A stretch of 11,172 nucleotides of DNA from contig DATEGX010000059.1 of the NCBI GenBank assembly GCA_035279875.1, positions 1 through 11,172 on the forward strand, given 5' to 3'. A program made the translations under genes and the position numbers. Position 1 is the first letter of the stretch, and every line of letters starts with the position of its first letter. Shown piece after piece: positions 1-7,371 of this stretch. This DNA is from JAMXLL01 sp035279875. GTDB taxonomy: Bacteria > Desulfobacterota > Binatia > Binatales > Binataceae. Below the pieces are notes generated by a model that made no database searches, was not told the DNA's origin, and was given only the letters and a program-made list of their open reading frames with translations.

Positions 1-21
1 TCTGAGGTGATGTTCTTAGTC

Positions 22-46
22 AAAAAACCCTTGATTTATAAGGGTT
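22..46 (-). terminator. intrinsic terminator-like hairpin after the tRNA-Ser remnant
   Basis: On the minus strand, AACCCTT (46-40) pairs with AAGGGTT (32-26) around a 7-base loop, and the 3' arm runs into six T (27-22). The stem is AT-rich at its base but the geometry is that of a Rho-independent terminator. It lies about 20 bases after tRNA resemblance ends, so a transcript of the remnant would stop here. Confidence 0.55.
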
Positions 47-65
47 CTGTGGTGTGAGCTGATCT

Positions 66-125
66 GGTAAAACCGGCTGTACAGAATTAGCAATCTGGTG
101 CCTTCGACCACTCGGCCACCTCTCC
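66..125 (-). tRNA. tRNA-Ser(GCT) 5' fragment (degenerate or truncated)
   Basis: Read on the minus strand from 125, the sequence starts GGAGAGGTGGCCGAGTGGTC and continues GAAGGCACCAGATTGCTAA. This is the acceptor 5' strand, D arm and anticodon arm of a bacterial tRNA-Ser with anticodon GCT (GCU). The right side of the anticodon stem reads TTCTG, so the CAGA/TCTG stem closes only with one extra base in the loop. A variable-arm-like stretch (CCGGTTTTACC) follows. There is then no T arm (GGTTCGAATCC type) and no 3' acceptor strand (CTCTCC) in the remaining 60 bases. The gene is therefore a 5' remnant and unlikely to give a functional tRNA. It could be a scar of element integration or rearrangement at a tRNA gene. 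The tRNA identity of the 5' half is clear; the exact end of homology is not. Confidence 0.8.
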
Positions 126-351
126 GCGCGATGAATTCAAGTGTTTACGCGGTATCAGCTTTCGGAGCAACCTTAGGTTAGCGCCATTCCTTTGCACTGA
201 TCATCCGCTGCTCCCCGGTCGGAGTCGCGTTGTAGCTCAACCTCCCAAGCGGAAAGGTTTGCGCGGCATAGATTGCTCTCGACCGCGAGACCGTATGTGT
301 TGCGCTGCGAGAACGGTTGAGGCCCAAAAGGCCAGACCGTACCAATCTCGC
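126..351. other. intergenic stretch without a supportable gene
   Basis: Between the tRNA remnant and the end of the membrane-protein gene I see no open frame with recognisable protein character and no clear promoter. A short GGCC-TTTT-GGGCC element (about 320-334) could form a 4-bp hairpin, but it has no T-run on either strand, so I do not call it a terminator. Confidence 0.4.
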
Positions 352-999
352 CTAGATCACCAGCGAGAGCGCCCCGGCGGCGACCAGCGCACCCGCCCAT
401 ATCGCATCGAGATTAATCCAGGCGCTGCGCAGGATTCTAAGCCCTATCCATTCGTAGACCGCGATGGCGGCTGAGCCCATCACCAGCAGCATCGCACCCG
501 TATGCACCAGCACGACGGCGGCTGCGAGCCCCACGCTAATCCCGGCTTGCGCCGGTACGGCCATTGCCGCCATTTGTCTGTGAGTCATAGCGGCCGAGCG
601 CAGATCGATAAGGATTGGGAGCAGCATCAAACCGGCGCCGTGGGCAGTCGCCATCAGAAAGGACCACAGAGCGAGCTCGCTCGCGTTCACGCGCATCGCA
701 ACCCATCGCGGATGCGCGCGGGGCCAGAAAAACCGGAAGAGGCCGAACAGGATCAGGGCCGCAGCACCGAGCAGACGAAATACACCTGGCGCTGGAATCA
801 TAGCGACGCTAATCAACGCGACGATCAATCCAACCGAAGCCAGATGGCCGAGAGCAATAGGAAACAGCGCGACAATCACTTTTGAGCGTCGGCGTTCCTG
901 CAGTCCGAGCGCGACCGCGAACAACCATCCCATGGAGGGATCAATACCGTGATAGGCGCCGAGCGTGGCGACGGCCACCCACGGCCACAAACCGCTCAC
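352..999 (-). CDS. polytopic membrane protein coupled to mtoX; possible metal transporter-like
   Basis: Encodes about 215 residues that are mostly hydrophobic, with roughly six membrane segments (near residues 3-20, 41-68, 73-91, 109-131, 145-171 and 193-213 from the GTG start). Four histidines sit in or beside helices in small-residue contexts: AYHGIDPSMGW (His17), LGHLAS (His52), TAHGAG (His120) and VHTGA (His166). This recalls NicO/UreH-like metal transport families, but the resemblance is weak and the family is not firmly recognised. The GTG at 997-999 overlaps the mtoX TGA stop in a GTGA arrangement, which is why I chose it; a TTG nine bases upstream (1006-1008) is the alternative. The overlap implies translational coupling with mtoX. 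Given that SBP56 methanethiol oxidases need copper, a role in copper supply or maturation is an attractive inference, not shown. Confidence 0.75.
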   Translation of the reverse strand: MSGLWPWVAVATLGAYHGIDPSMGWLFAVALGLQERRRSKVIVALFPIALGHLASVGLIVALISVAMIPAPGVFRLLGAAALILFGLFRFFWPRAHPRWVAMRVNASELALWSFLMATAHGAGLMLLPILIDLRSAAMTHRQMAAMAVPAQAGISVGLAAAVVLVHTGAMLLVMGSAAIAVYEWIGLRILRSAWINLDAIWAGALVAAGALSLVI

Positions 1000-2387
1000 G
1001 GATAGCAATACGAATCCGATGACGAATCGCCGCTTTCGAGCCGAACCTGGTGCGCACGCTCACCAGTAAACGGTACGAAGAAGCGAGGGTCGACTTCGAG
1101 GCCGCCGCTGGGGTTCGCATTGACCACGGTCACCCAGCCTCGCACGCCTTCAGGATAGAATTGCGTATCCCAGGAGCCGTAGAGAGAATTGCTCAGGTAG
1201 ATGCGGCGGCCGTCGCGACTCACCTCGAGCATCTGTGAACCGCCATTGAGCGGTCCCGATTTCGGATGCGGCGCATGCGAAACTATTCCGCCCAAGCGGA
1301 CTTTACCGGAGAGCTTGGGCTTGAAGGGGTCGCTGACGTCCCATTGCTGCAGATCCCCGGTACCGAAGCACGCCAGGTAGAGGAAGCGATCGTCGAGGCT
1401 GAGATTGATGTCGGTTATAAGCGGAGGTACCGCGTTGAATGGCTTCAACGCCGGCGGCAGTTGGTCGGGGTTGGCCGGTTCGGCGGGAATATCGATGATT
1501 TTTTTCACGGCCCAATTGCCGTTGCTGCGATGCCATAGCCAGATCGAAGCAGACAGATCTTTGGTGGAAATGACCACGCCAGCGAAGCCGTAAGCACGCG
1601 TCGGATCGTGTGCGGGCCGCAATTCGAGGGCCATCTGATATTCGGCCCCCAGATCGAGCGTTTGCAGATGGCGCCGTTTGCGCAGGTCCCACAGATGCAG
1701 CGCGTGGCCGTACTTGCCCGCCAGCAGCAGATCGGGCTGCACGCCGTGTTCGACCATCTTCGGCGTACCCCATTCGCTGGTAACCGCGACGTCATAGCCT
1801 AGATGCCACCAGAAATCGTACGCCAGGTACTGCGGTCCGCGGTCGACTTCCCAACGCCCGAGTACGTCGAAGCTCTCATGATCGAGCAGGAAAATGCCGC
1901 CGGGGCCATCGCCATCCGGCGAACCCAGCGCGCTCACGTAGATCGCGTCCGGACCGCAATGGATCGTATGCGGACGGCTGTAGCCGGTGCGCGCGGCCAA
2001 TTCTTCGGACTCGATGGTCTTGACGATATGCGGGCCGCGCGGATCAGGTTTGGTATCGATTATGTAAATTCGAGACGAGCGCAATCCCGGCACCACCAGA
2101 TAACGCCGCTCCAGATGTGGATGCGGCGCATAGGGGCACAGGGCGGCGCTGCATGCGTTCCAGCCGAAATGATGCAACTCGTCGCCGGCGTGCGGCATCT
2201 CGACGCGGCCGACAATCTGACTGTAGCTCGGCGATTCTGGATCGGTGTCGAGCACGCACATCGCGTCGGGCCGCCCGTTCGAGGCGTCGGGATTGAAGGC
2301 GGCAACGTAGGCGAGACGCTCGCGCGGCGCTTGCATTGCCATCCGCGGCGACGGATAGAAACTCTGATCCGGTTTCCAAAGCGGCAT
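996..2387 (-). CDS. mtoX: selenium-binding protein 56 family / methanethiol oxidase (MtoX)
   Basis: A 463-residue protein, the usual size for SBP56 (SELENBP1/MtoX). Characterised members are copper-dependent and convert methanethiol, O2 and water to formaldehyde, H2S and H2O2. Family signatures are present in order: WKPD..FYPSPRMAMQAP at the N-terminus, DELHHFGWNACS followed by ALCPYAPHPH (residues 69-91), SSRIYIIDTKPDPR, RPHTIHC (138-144), YDFWW and SEWGTP, LITDINLSLDDRFLYLACF, SLYGSWDTQFYPEGVRGW, and a C-terminal AHQVRLESGDSSSD matching the family's GGD.SSD end. The several conserved His residues are candidate metal ligands. A longer frame to 2486 is open, but family proteins begin at the MPLWKPD methionine, so I start at 2387. 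No signal peptide is visible from either start, unlike the exported Hyphomicrobium enzyme. The gene leads a two-gene unit and faces the amidohydrolase gene across a shared upstream region. Family call is strong; substrate is inferred. Confidence 0.93.
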   Translation of the reverse strand: MPLWKPDQSFYPSPRMAMQAPRERLAYVAAFNPDASNGRPDAMCVLDTDPESPSYSQIVGRVEMPHAGDELHHFGWNACSAALCPYAPHPHLERRYLVVPGLRSSRIYIIDTKPDPRGPHIVKTIESEELAARTGYSRPHTIHCGPDAIYVSALGSPDGDGPGGIFLLDHESFDVLGRWEVDRGPQYLAYDFWWHLGYDVAVTSEWGTPKMVEHGVQPDLLLAGKYGHALHLWDLRKRRHLQTLDLGAEYQMALELRPAHDPTRAYGFAGVVISTKDLSASIWLWHRSNGNWAVKKIIDIPAEPANPDQLPPALKPFNAVPPLITDINLSLDDRFLYLACFGTGDLQQWDVSDPFKPKLSGKVRLGGIVSHAPHPKSGPLNGGSQMLEVSRDGRRIYLSNSLYGSWDTQFYPEGVRGWVTVVNANPSGGLEVDPRFFVPFTGERAHQVRLESGDSSSDSYCYP

Positions 2388-2564
2388 AAGCAACCTGTCG
2401 ATTGAAGTGGCATCACGATAACGTGGCGGCAGCGACCCATTCAAGCGTCTCGGCCTCGCACCCGATCGCTGACAGGGTCGTTGCAAATTGCGCGGAAGAT
2501 AGCATAAGAGGGCTTAGCTGACGTCTACCCCAGCAGCGCAACGATTTGTTCCGGAGGCCCGTGC
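2388..2564. promoter_or_regulatory. divergent upstream region between mtoX and the amidohydrolase gene
   Basis: About 177 bp separate the two divergent starts and must hold promoters for both directions. The plus-strand gene has a clear GGAGG (2553-2557) seven bases before its ATG. The mtoX start has only a weak AGG-containing site. I cannot pick out convincing -35/-10 pairs or an operator. Confidence 0.4.
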
Positions 2565-3686
2565 ATGACCGTCTACGTGGATTCGGATTCGCATCTTCTC
2601 GAACCAAACGAAATCGCTACCGAGTACGTTGCCGCCAGGTACCGGGAACTGGTTCCGCAGGTAGTCGAGCGCGACGGTATCTCCTACATGAAGGTCGAGG
2701 GGCGGGTGTTCGACGAACTCCCAATCGCTGCGGCCTCGGTGCCCAACGGTTTGACTGATCTGGAAAAAACTCTGTGCACCAGATGGGATGAGGTTCCGGC
2801 CGGGGCGAAGGAGCCGCGCTCACGGCTCGAAGTGCTCGATACCGAGGGACTGGCAGCGACCGTACTCTACCCAACCATCGGGCTGCTCTATGCCGGCATA
2901 CAGGACCCCGAAGTCGCGGCTGTCACCTGCAATGCCTACAACCGATGGGTTGCGGACTTTTGCGCAGTCGCTCCGAATCGGCTACTGGCGGTTGGAACGG
3001 TGCCCTTGCAGGATGTCGGGAGCGCGACCGCGGAACTCGAGCAGATAGCGCGCCTCGGCCTGCACGGCATCACGATTCGGCCGACGCCGTATAATCATCG
3101 GCGGCTGAATGACCCGGCCTACGATCGTTTCTGGAGCACCGCGCAGGATCTCAATCTGCCGATTTCGGTGCATGGCAGTTTTGCCATCGATACGGTGCCG
3201 AGTGTCGCCAGCGATCGCTATCCGAACAGTGACCTGTTTTTCAGCCACGTCATCTGCCATCCGCTGGAGCAGGAGATGGCCTCGATGGATATCGTGTGCG
3301 GCGGCGTATTGGCGCGTTATCCGCGGCTGCGAGTGTCGTTCCTGGAGGCGGGCTCGGGATGGATTCTCTATTGGCTCGATCGTCTCGATGGCCACTATGA
3401 GAAAATGGGCAAGCTGGTTCCCTGGATGAAGGAAAAACCCTCTGACTATTTTCGCCGTCAATGCTGGATAGCCTATGACGCCGATGAGACGACCTTACAA
3501 TACGTAGTCGACCATGGGCTCGGCGAAAATATACTATGGGGCGCCGACTATCCGCATTTCGATTGTCTCTATCCGGGCGCGCTGAACGAATTGCGCGAAA
3601 AGCTCATGAACTTTCCGGCGGAAGTTGGCGATCGGCTACTGCGCTCGAATCCGGCCAGGTTCTATAACTTTGATTTCGGTGCTTAG
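2565..3686 (+). CDS. amidohydrolase family 2 (COG2159, ACMSD-like metal-dependent hydrolase)
   Basis: A 373-residue TIM-barrel amidohydrolase of the Amidohydro_2 type, which includes decarboxylases and hydrolases acting on carboxylated substrates. The metal-site pattern is visible: N-terminal VDSDSHLLEP (D6, D8, H10, the D-x-D-x-H variant of the usual H-x-H), SVHGS on a central strand (H203), FFSHVICHP (H228, H232), FLEAGSGW (E261) and GADYPHFD (D328). Length is typical of the soil-bacterial subgroup whose members are usually left as amidohydrolase without known substrate. A GGAGG seven bases upstream supports the ATG at 2565. It is divergent from mtoX and followed after about 140 bp by a DoxX gene on the same strand. 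Substrate cannot be told from sequence; decarboxylation rather than hydrolysis is possible. Confidence 0.93.
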   Translation: MTVYVDSDSHLLEPNEIATEYVAARYRELVPQVVERDGISYMKVEGRVFDELPIAAASVPNGLTDLEKTLCTRWDEVPAGAKEPRSRLEVLDTEGLAATVLYPTIGLLYAGIQDPEVAAVTCNAYNRWVADFCAVAPNRLLAVGTVPLQDVGSATAELEQIARLGLHGITIRPTPYNHRRLNDPAYDRFWSTAQDLNLPISVHGSFAIDTVPSVASDRYPNSDLFFSHVICHPLEQEMASMDIVCGGVLARYPRLRVSFLEAGSGWILYWLDRLDGHYEKMGKLVPWMKEKPSDYFRRQCWIAYDADETTLQYVVDHGLGENILWGADYPHFDCLYPGALNELREKLMNFPAEVGDRLLRSNPARFYNFDFGA

Positions 3687-3828
3687 GCACGAGTCATGTG
3701 CGATCCCGGTCTTGCAGGACGATCGCTCACTTTTATCTTGACGGTGTTGACAAGGCGTCTCTAATCGATTTGCTTCTGCTAAGTACGCGCCGCTGCAGAA
3801 CTCGAGCGCGGCGCGGGGAGGGCCTGAC

Positions 3829-4290
3829 ATGGAGGGGTTGCGTGACATCGGCGCTTTGGTCGGCCGGATCCTGCTGGCGCTGATTTTCGTGCTGTCGGGA
3901 TTCGGGAAAATAATGAATCTCAGCGGCACCGCCGGCTACATGGCGCACGCCGGCATTCCCGGCGCCCTGGTCTACCCAGGTCTGCTACTAAGTATCGCCG
4001 TCGAACTGGGATGCGGTTTGCTCGTGATGTTAGGTTTGTGTGCGCGGGCGGCAGCGCTGATTATCTTCCTGTGGCTGATACCGGTGACCCTGGTCTTCCA
4101 CGTCGCCGGCCATGCCGCCGCCGTCCAGCAGCACAACGCGATGGCCGCGCTTACTCAGCAAATCATGTACATGAAGAATCTATCGATGATGGGCGGGATG
4201 CTGGTGGTCGCCTCACTCGGGCCCGGACGCTTGAGCCTCAACGGCCGCGGCACCAGCAGCGAGGCCGCACGATCGCGTCGCGCAGCCTGA
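3829..4290 (+). CDS. DoxX family membrane protein
   Basis: A 153-residue protein with four predicted membrane helices (about 8-27, 47-68, 71-92 and 117-132), the standard DoxX fold size. Family landmarks are RILLALIFVLSGFGKI in helix 1, an acidic residue in helix 2 (AVELGCGLL), the amphipathic H(V)AGH loop after helix 3, and KNLSMMGGMLVV leading helix 4. DoxX proteins are diverse: some are subunits of thiosulfate:quinone oxidoreductase or partner with superoxide-detoxification proteins, and many have no known role. A GGGGAGG (3815-3821) seven bases before the ATG supports the start. The C-terminal tail after residue 135 is Arg/Ser/Ala rich and probably cytoplasmic. It may be cotranscribed with the upstream amidohydrolase, although the 140-bp gap leaves room for its own promoter. 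Confidence 0.9.
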   Translation: MEGLRDIGALVGRILLALIFVLSGFGKIMNLSGTAGYMAHAGIPGALVYPGLLLSIAVELGCGLLVMLGLCARAAALIIFLWLIPVTLVFHVAGHAAAVQQHNAMAALTQQIMYMKNLSMMGGMLVVASLGPGRLSLNGRGTSSEAARSRRAA

Positions 4291-4294
4291 CCCG

Positions 4295-4324
4295 CCGCCG
4301 TCAAGCAAAAGGCGCGAACGGCGG
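4295..4324. terminator. possible bidirectional hairpin between convergent genes
   Basis: CCGCCGT (4295-4301) and ACGGCGG (4318-4324) form a perfect 7-bp GC-rich stem with a 16-base loop, lying just after the DoxX stop and facing the end of grxD. A second small stem, CCGGC/GCCGG, lies near 4359-4373. Neither has a T-run, so termination is inferred from position only. Confidence 0.3.
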
Positions 4325-4373
4325 TGCCTGACCGCGCCGTCTCGCGCCCTTTGTGAAGCCGGCCAAACGCCGG

Positions 4374-4706
4374 TCAGCGCGCGGCCGGCGCGCTTAAGGC
4401 GGATTTGACCAGGTCCTGCAGTTCCCCGCTTTCGTGCAACTCGCGGACGATATCGCAACCGCCCAGGAATTTGCCGTTGATATAGACCTGCGGGATCGTC
4501 GGCCAGTTGCTGTAGACCTTGATCTCCTCGCGCAGTTCCGGATCGCTCAGAACGTCGATCGTGCCGTACGGCACGCCGAGTTGCTCGAATACCTGCACGG
4601 TCGCGGCCGAGAAGCCGCACATCGGGAAGTTACGGTTTCCCTTCATGAAAATGCAGATTTGGTTGTCCGCAATCGCCGCCTGGATGCGCGAAATCGCCTC
4701 CGACAT
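4374..4706 (-). CDS. grxD: monothiol glutaredoxin, CGFS type (Grx4/GrxD)
   Basis: A 110-residue single-domain glutaredoxin. The CGFS active site is at residues 30-33 (PMCGFS), with the preceding lysine (K22 in FMKGN), the cis-proline segment WPTIPQVYI (68-76) and the GGCD glutathione-binding motif (82-85). CGFS glutaredoxins bind a [2Fe-2S] cluster between two monomers with glutathione and pass it to acceptor proteins; they are not general disulfide reductases. The start is supported by GGAGG (4715-4719) seven bases upstream, which lies inside the last codons of bolA, so the two genes are tightly linked (five bases between stop and start). The adjacent BolA is the known heterodimer partner of this class. 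Confidence 0.96.
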   Translation of the reverse strand: MSEAISRIQAAIADNQICIFMKGNRNFPMCGFSAATVQVFEQLGVPYGTIDVLSDPELREEIKVYSNWPTIPQVYINGKFLGGCDIVRELHESGELQDLVKSALSAPAAR

Positions 4707-4711
4707 GCTCG

Positions 4712-4957
4712 TTACCTCCGATTCGAATACTGGGCCGGGGTCAGGGTTTTCAGCGACAACGCGTGCACGCGCTCGCGCATTGCGTCGCCAAGGGTCGAAT
4801 ATACCGCCTGATGACGTTCGACCAGCCCTTTGCCCTCGAACGCCTCGCTTATGACAATCGCCTCGAAATGGTCACCGCCGCCCGTCGTGTCGTGCACTTC
4901 GACTTGCGCGCCCGGCAGCCCACGCTCGATCATTTGCTTGATCTCGTCAGGGTCCAT
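4712..4957 (-). CDS. bolA: BolA family protein (BolA/IbaG type)
   Basis: An 81-residue small BolA-fold protein. It carries the conserved core GGGDHFEAIVIS followed by the helix-turn segment LVERHQAVYSTLG (His49), then HALSLKTLTP (His65) at the C-terminus. In BolA-Grx complexes a conserved histidine of this fold and the glutaredoxin cysteine hold a shared [2Fe-2S] cluster; His49 and His65 are the visible candidates. Length and lack of extra domains favour the BolA2/IbaG-like subgroup over E. coli BolA. It is the first gene of a two-gene unit with grxD. The ribosome site is weak (GAGCGG region), so the start rests on family length and on the MDPDEIKQMIE N-terminus, which is typical. Confidence 0.95.
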   Translation of the reverse strand: MDPDEIKQMIERGLPGAQVEVHDTTGGGDHFEAIVISEAFEGKGLVERHQAVYSTLGDAMRERVHALSLKTLTPAQYSNRR

Positions 4958-5307
4958 AGTTCGCCGCTCATCTTAGCGTGCGAGCCCGCTCGGATTCCAC
5001 CATCGCCACGAGACCTCCGGGGCCTCGACGACGGTTGCGATGACTGGGCTCACGGGAGCCGCACAGATTGGCATTCGCACGACTTCGATTACTACTACCT
5101 CGCGCAGCCCGATTTTCGTTCACAATCCGCGATTTCTTCAAAACGGTTTTATCACGCAACTCTTGAATTGTAGCGCGAGCGCCGAAGTCCTGTATAGCTC
5201 CTGAACCGTCGAGCGAGCGCCCAGCCCGTTATAGTTCGCAGCACCTCGCGCCTGCTTGCGCGCATCGACTCGCTGCACAACAATTCCGCGCGAGGCCGCT
5301 GCGTCGG
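4958..5307. other. 350-bp divergent intergenic region
   Basis: Lies between divergent bolA and the HPP-like membrane protein gene, so it should carry promoters both ways. Open frames here have no protein-like character. The only structure I note is an AT-rich inverted repeat AAAAC-G-GTTTT (5140-5150), which could be an operator half-site pair. No promoter pair with good spacing was found. Confidence 0.35.
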
Positions 5308-6345
5308 ATGCCCGAGAAACCGCTGCCAACTGCGTCCGCTGAACCCCGTGCCACCGGCTTCGGATCGACGCTTCCGCTCGATCCTCGCTATCGAATTGGC
5401 GCGGAATTGATAACGCTGATCTACATCGCGATCATCGCGGTAATCGCGATCGCCAGCGGCGCCATCTACGTGCTCTTTCCGGAACTGGGCGCGCTGTCGC
5501 ACGATGTTTTTACCCGTCCCCGCGGCACCTGGGCCCGTTCGCCGGTTCTGCTGGTGATAACGCCGGCGCTGACCGCGGTCGTCGGCATCTTTTTCACCCG
5601 CGTCCTGCCGTACGGCTACCTCTCGGTGCTGCTGACGGTCGGCGGCGCCGTCGCGATCATCGAGTTGCTGCATTCGCCGATCGCGCCTGCGATCTCGGCT
5701 GGCCTGCTGCCGCTGGTGCTCGGCGTCCGCAGTTGGATGTATCCCCCTGGGATCCTCCTCGGCACGGTCTTGCTCGCGGCCGTCTCTGAAGGATGGCGCC
5801 GTTTCTGCCATGCCTACGGACAGTCACCGGTGCTGATCGGCGAACAGGCGCGGATGGACCTGACGGAGGAGCCGCCCGGCGGTTATCGGCCGGTCGTCGC
5901 CCTGATGCTGTTCGTCGCGGTCGCGGTTTTCTTCGTCGAGATCACCGGTCTGCGCTTCATCCTGTTTCCGCCGCTGGTGGTTATCGGATTCGAGATGCTG
6001 GCGCATCCGCGGGTCTGCCCATGGGTGCGCAAACCGCTGTGGTTGCCTCTCGTATGTTTCCTGACGGGCGCCGGGGGCCTGATCTCGTGGCGCCTCTTCG
6101 GCGTCAGCCCGCTAGCCGCCGGGGCGAGCGTGGCGTGGGGCGTCATCGTGCTGCGGATCTTCGACCTGCATATTCCCCCCGCCTTTGCGATCGCGTTGCT
6201 GCCGCTGGTAATGACCTCGCCGGGCCTCGCGTATCCGTTTTCGGTCGGCGCCGGCACCATCTTGATGACACTCTGGTTCCTCGCCTACCGGCGTCTAACG
6301 CCCCCTGTCGTCCACACACCCTCGACAGTTCCTCTGTCACTTTGA
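5308..6345 (+). CDS. integral membrane protein with two HPP-like halves
   Basis: A 345-residue protein with a short soluble N-terminus (about 30 residues) and roughly eight to ten membrane segments in two blocks, split by a polar loop near 160-192. The end of each block contains a similar motif: LHSPIAPAISAGLLPLVLG (121-139) then a Pro/Gly turn, a helix and EGWRRF; and LHIPPAFAIALLPLV (287-301) then a similar turn, a helix and AYRRL. This resembles the His-Pro-Pro signature and fold of the HPP family (PF04982), here in tandem. Some HPP proteins are reported as nitrite transporters in cyanobacteria and plants; nothing here proves that role. The ribosome site before ATG 5308 is poor, so a different start is possible. 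It converges on the nitronate monooxygenase gene with a 33-bp gap. Confidence 0.75.
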   Translation: MPEKPLPTASAEPRATGFGSTLPLDPRYRIGAELITLIYIAIIAVIAIASGAIYVLFPELGALSHDVFTRPRGTWARSPVLLVITPALTAVVGIFFTRVLPYGYLSVLLTVGGAVAIIELLHSPIAPAISAGLLPLVLGVRSWMYPPGILLGTVLLAAVSEGWRRFCHAYGQSPVLIGEQARMDLTEEPPGGYRPVVALMLFVAVAVFFVEITGLRFILFPPLVVIGFEMLAHPRVCPWVRKPLWLPLVCFLTGAGGLISWRLFGVSPLAAGASVAWGVIVLRIFDLHIPPAFAIALLPLVMTSPGLAYPFSVGAGTILMTLWFLAYRRLTPPVVHTPSTVPLSL

Positions 6346-6378
6346 CCGCTGACGAAGACCGTTTATCCGCGGGCGCTC

Positions 6379-7371
6379 CTAACGCGCCGCCGGATGTTGC
6401 TGACTGAAGCCATGGGCCAGCAATCCCTGCGCGCGCGTCAGCGCCGCTTCAGTCTCGCGCAGCAGGTCGGCGAACACCTCGGCCGCGGGCTTGATCTGAT
6501 GAATCAGCCCCGCGCCCTGGCCGGCCGGCATGAAGGTGCGGCTCGGGTCGGCGTCGGCATGAATCCCCGCGTAGTCCATCACACCGTTTTGCTGCGAAAT
6601 CACCGACTGTTCGGGGAACGGCTTGATTTTCTCGGGCTGCCGCTCCCATTCCATGACGTAGTCGTTGCGAATCACCCGGCAGGTCTTGCCGGTGTAGGCG
6701 CGGGTGCGAAGGGTGGTATCCTCGCGCGCCTTGACGATCGACTCGCGATAGGCGGAAGCCGCCTGGGCCTCGGGCGTCGCGATAAACCGGGTGCCGATAA
6801 CCACGGCCTGCGCCCCAAGCGTCAGCGCCGCGGCGACCTGCCGCCCGTCGGCAATCCCGCCTGCCGCCAGCACTGGCAATTTCACCGCGTCGAGCATTTG
6901 AGGCAGCAGCGCCAGCGTGCCGATTTCGCCGGTATGGCCGCCTGCCTCGGTGCCCTGCGCGACCACGACGTCGGCGCCCGCCTCCTGTGACTTGATCCCG
7001 TGGCGGACCTTGCCGCACATCACGACGATCTTCATCCCGTGCTCTTTCATGCTCTGGATAAACTCCGCCGGCACCGCCAGTCCGGCGACGAAGATGCGCA
7101 CCTTTTCCTCGATCATGACCGGCATAAAGGGGCGCATCATGTCCGGAATCGGCGCCAGCAGGTCGACCGCGAAGGGCTTGTCCGTCAGTTCGCGAGTCTT
7201 GCGGATTTCCTCGCGTAGTCCGCGCGGCGAGAGCGCTGCCGCGCCGATTACGCCAAGGCCGCCGGCGTTCGAAACCGCGGCCACCAGCCTGTGCATCGCG
7301 ACGCCGCCCATCCCAGCCAGCACGATCGGGTACTTGATTCCGAAATAATCACAGATCGGTGTATGCAGCAT
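6379..7371 (-). CDS. nitronate monooxygenase (2-nitropropane dioxygenase family)
   Basis: A 330-residue FMN-dependent TIM-barrel protein. Such enzymes oxidise nitronates (from nitroalkanes such as propionate 3-nitronate) to carbonyl compounds and nitrite with O2. Seen: TPICDYFGIKYPIVLAGMGG at the N-terminus (FMN-loop region), NAGGLGVIGA (35-44), GTEAGGHTGEIGT (140-152) with the catalytic-type His146, AAGGIADGRQ (169-178) and VVIGTRF (190-196) for phosphate binding. The frame is open back to 7455, but a strong AAGGA site about seven bases upstream of ATG 7369-7371, and the family N-terminus, fix the start there. Related proteins include enoyl reductases (FabK) and enzymes of unknown substrate; the His in AGGH favours the monooxygenase group. 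It is divergent from an MBL hydrolase gene. Confidence 0.92.
   Translation of the reverse strand: MLHTPICDYFGIKYPIVLAGMGGVAMHRLVAAVSNAGGLGVIGAAALSPRGLREEIRKTRELTDKPFAVDLLAPIPDMMRPFMPVMIEEKVRIFVAGLAVPAEFIQSMKEHGMKIVVMCGKVRHGIKSQEAGADVVVAQGTEAGGHTGEIGTLALLPQMLDAVKLPVLAAGGIADGRQVAAALTLGAQAVVIGTRFIATPEAQAASAYRESIVKAREDTTLRTRAYTGKTCRVIRNDYVMEWERQPEKIKPFPEQSVISQQNGVMDYAGIHADADPSRTFMPAGQGAGLIHQIKPAAEVFADLLRETEAALTRAQGLLAHGFSQQHPAAR

Noticed and set aside
22..125. Functional tRNA-Ser or selenocysteine tRNA with unusual arms
   Set aside because: The anticodon is GCT, not TCA, and no T arm or 3' acceptor strand can be found in the remaining sequence.
173..400. 75-codon minus-strand frame beside the tRNA remnant
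   Set aside because: Overlaps the end of the membrane-protein gene, has no domain-like character and no supported start.
1803..2405. 200-codon plus-strand frame opposite mtoX
   Set aside because: It is antisense to a well-supported SBP56 gene, lacks recognisable motifs and has the Arg-rich composition of shadow frames in high-GC DNA.
2388..2486. 33-residue N-terminal extension of mtoX
   Set aside because: The extra residues are Arg/Pro-rich and not family-like; SBP56 proteins begin around the WKPD..FYPSP segment.
2982..3461. 159-codon minus-strand frame opposite the amidohydrolase gene
   Set aside because: Shadow of a strongly supported gene; no motif and no ribosome site.
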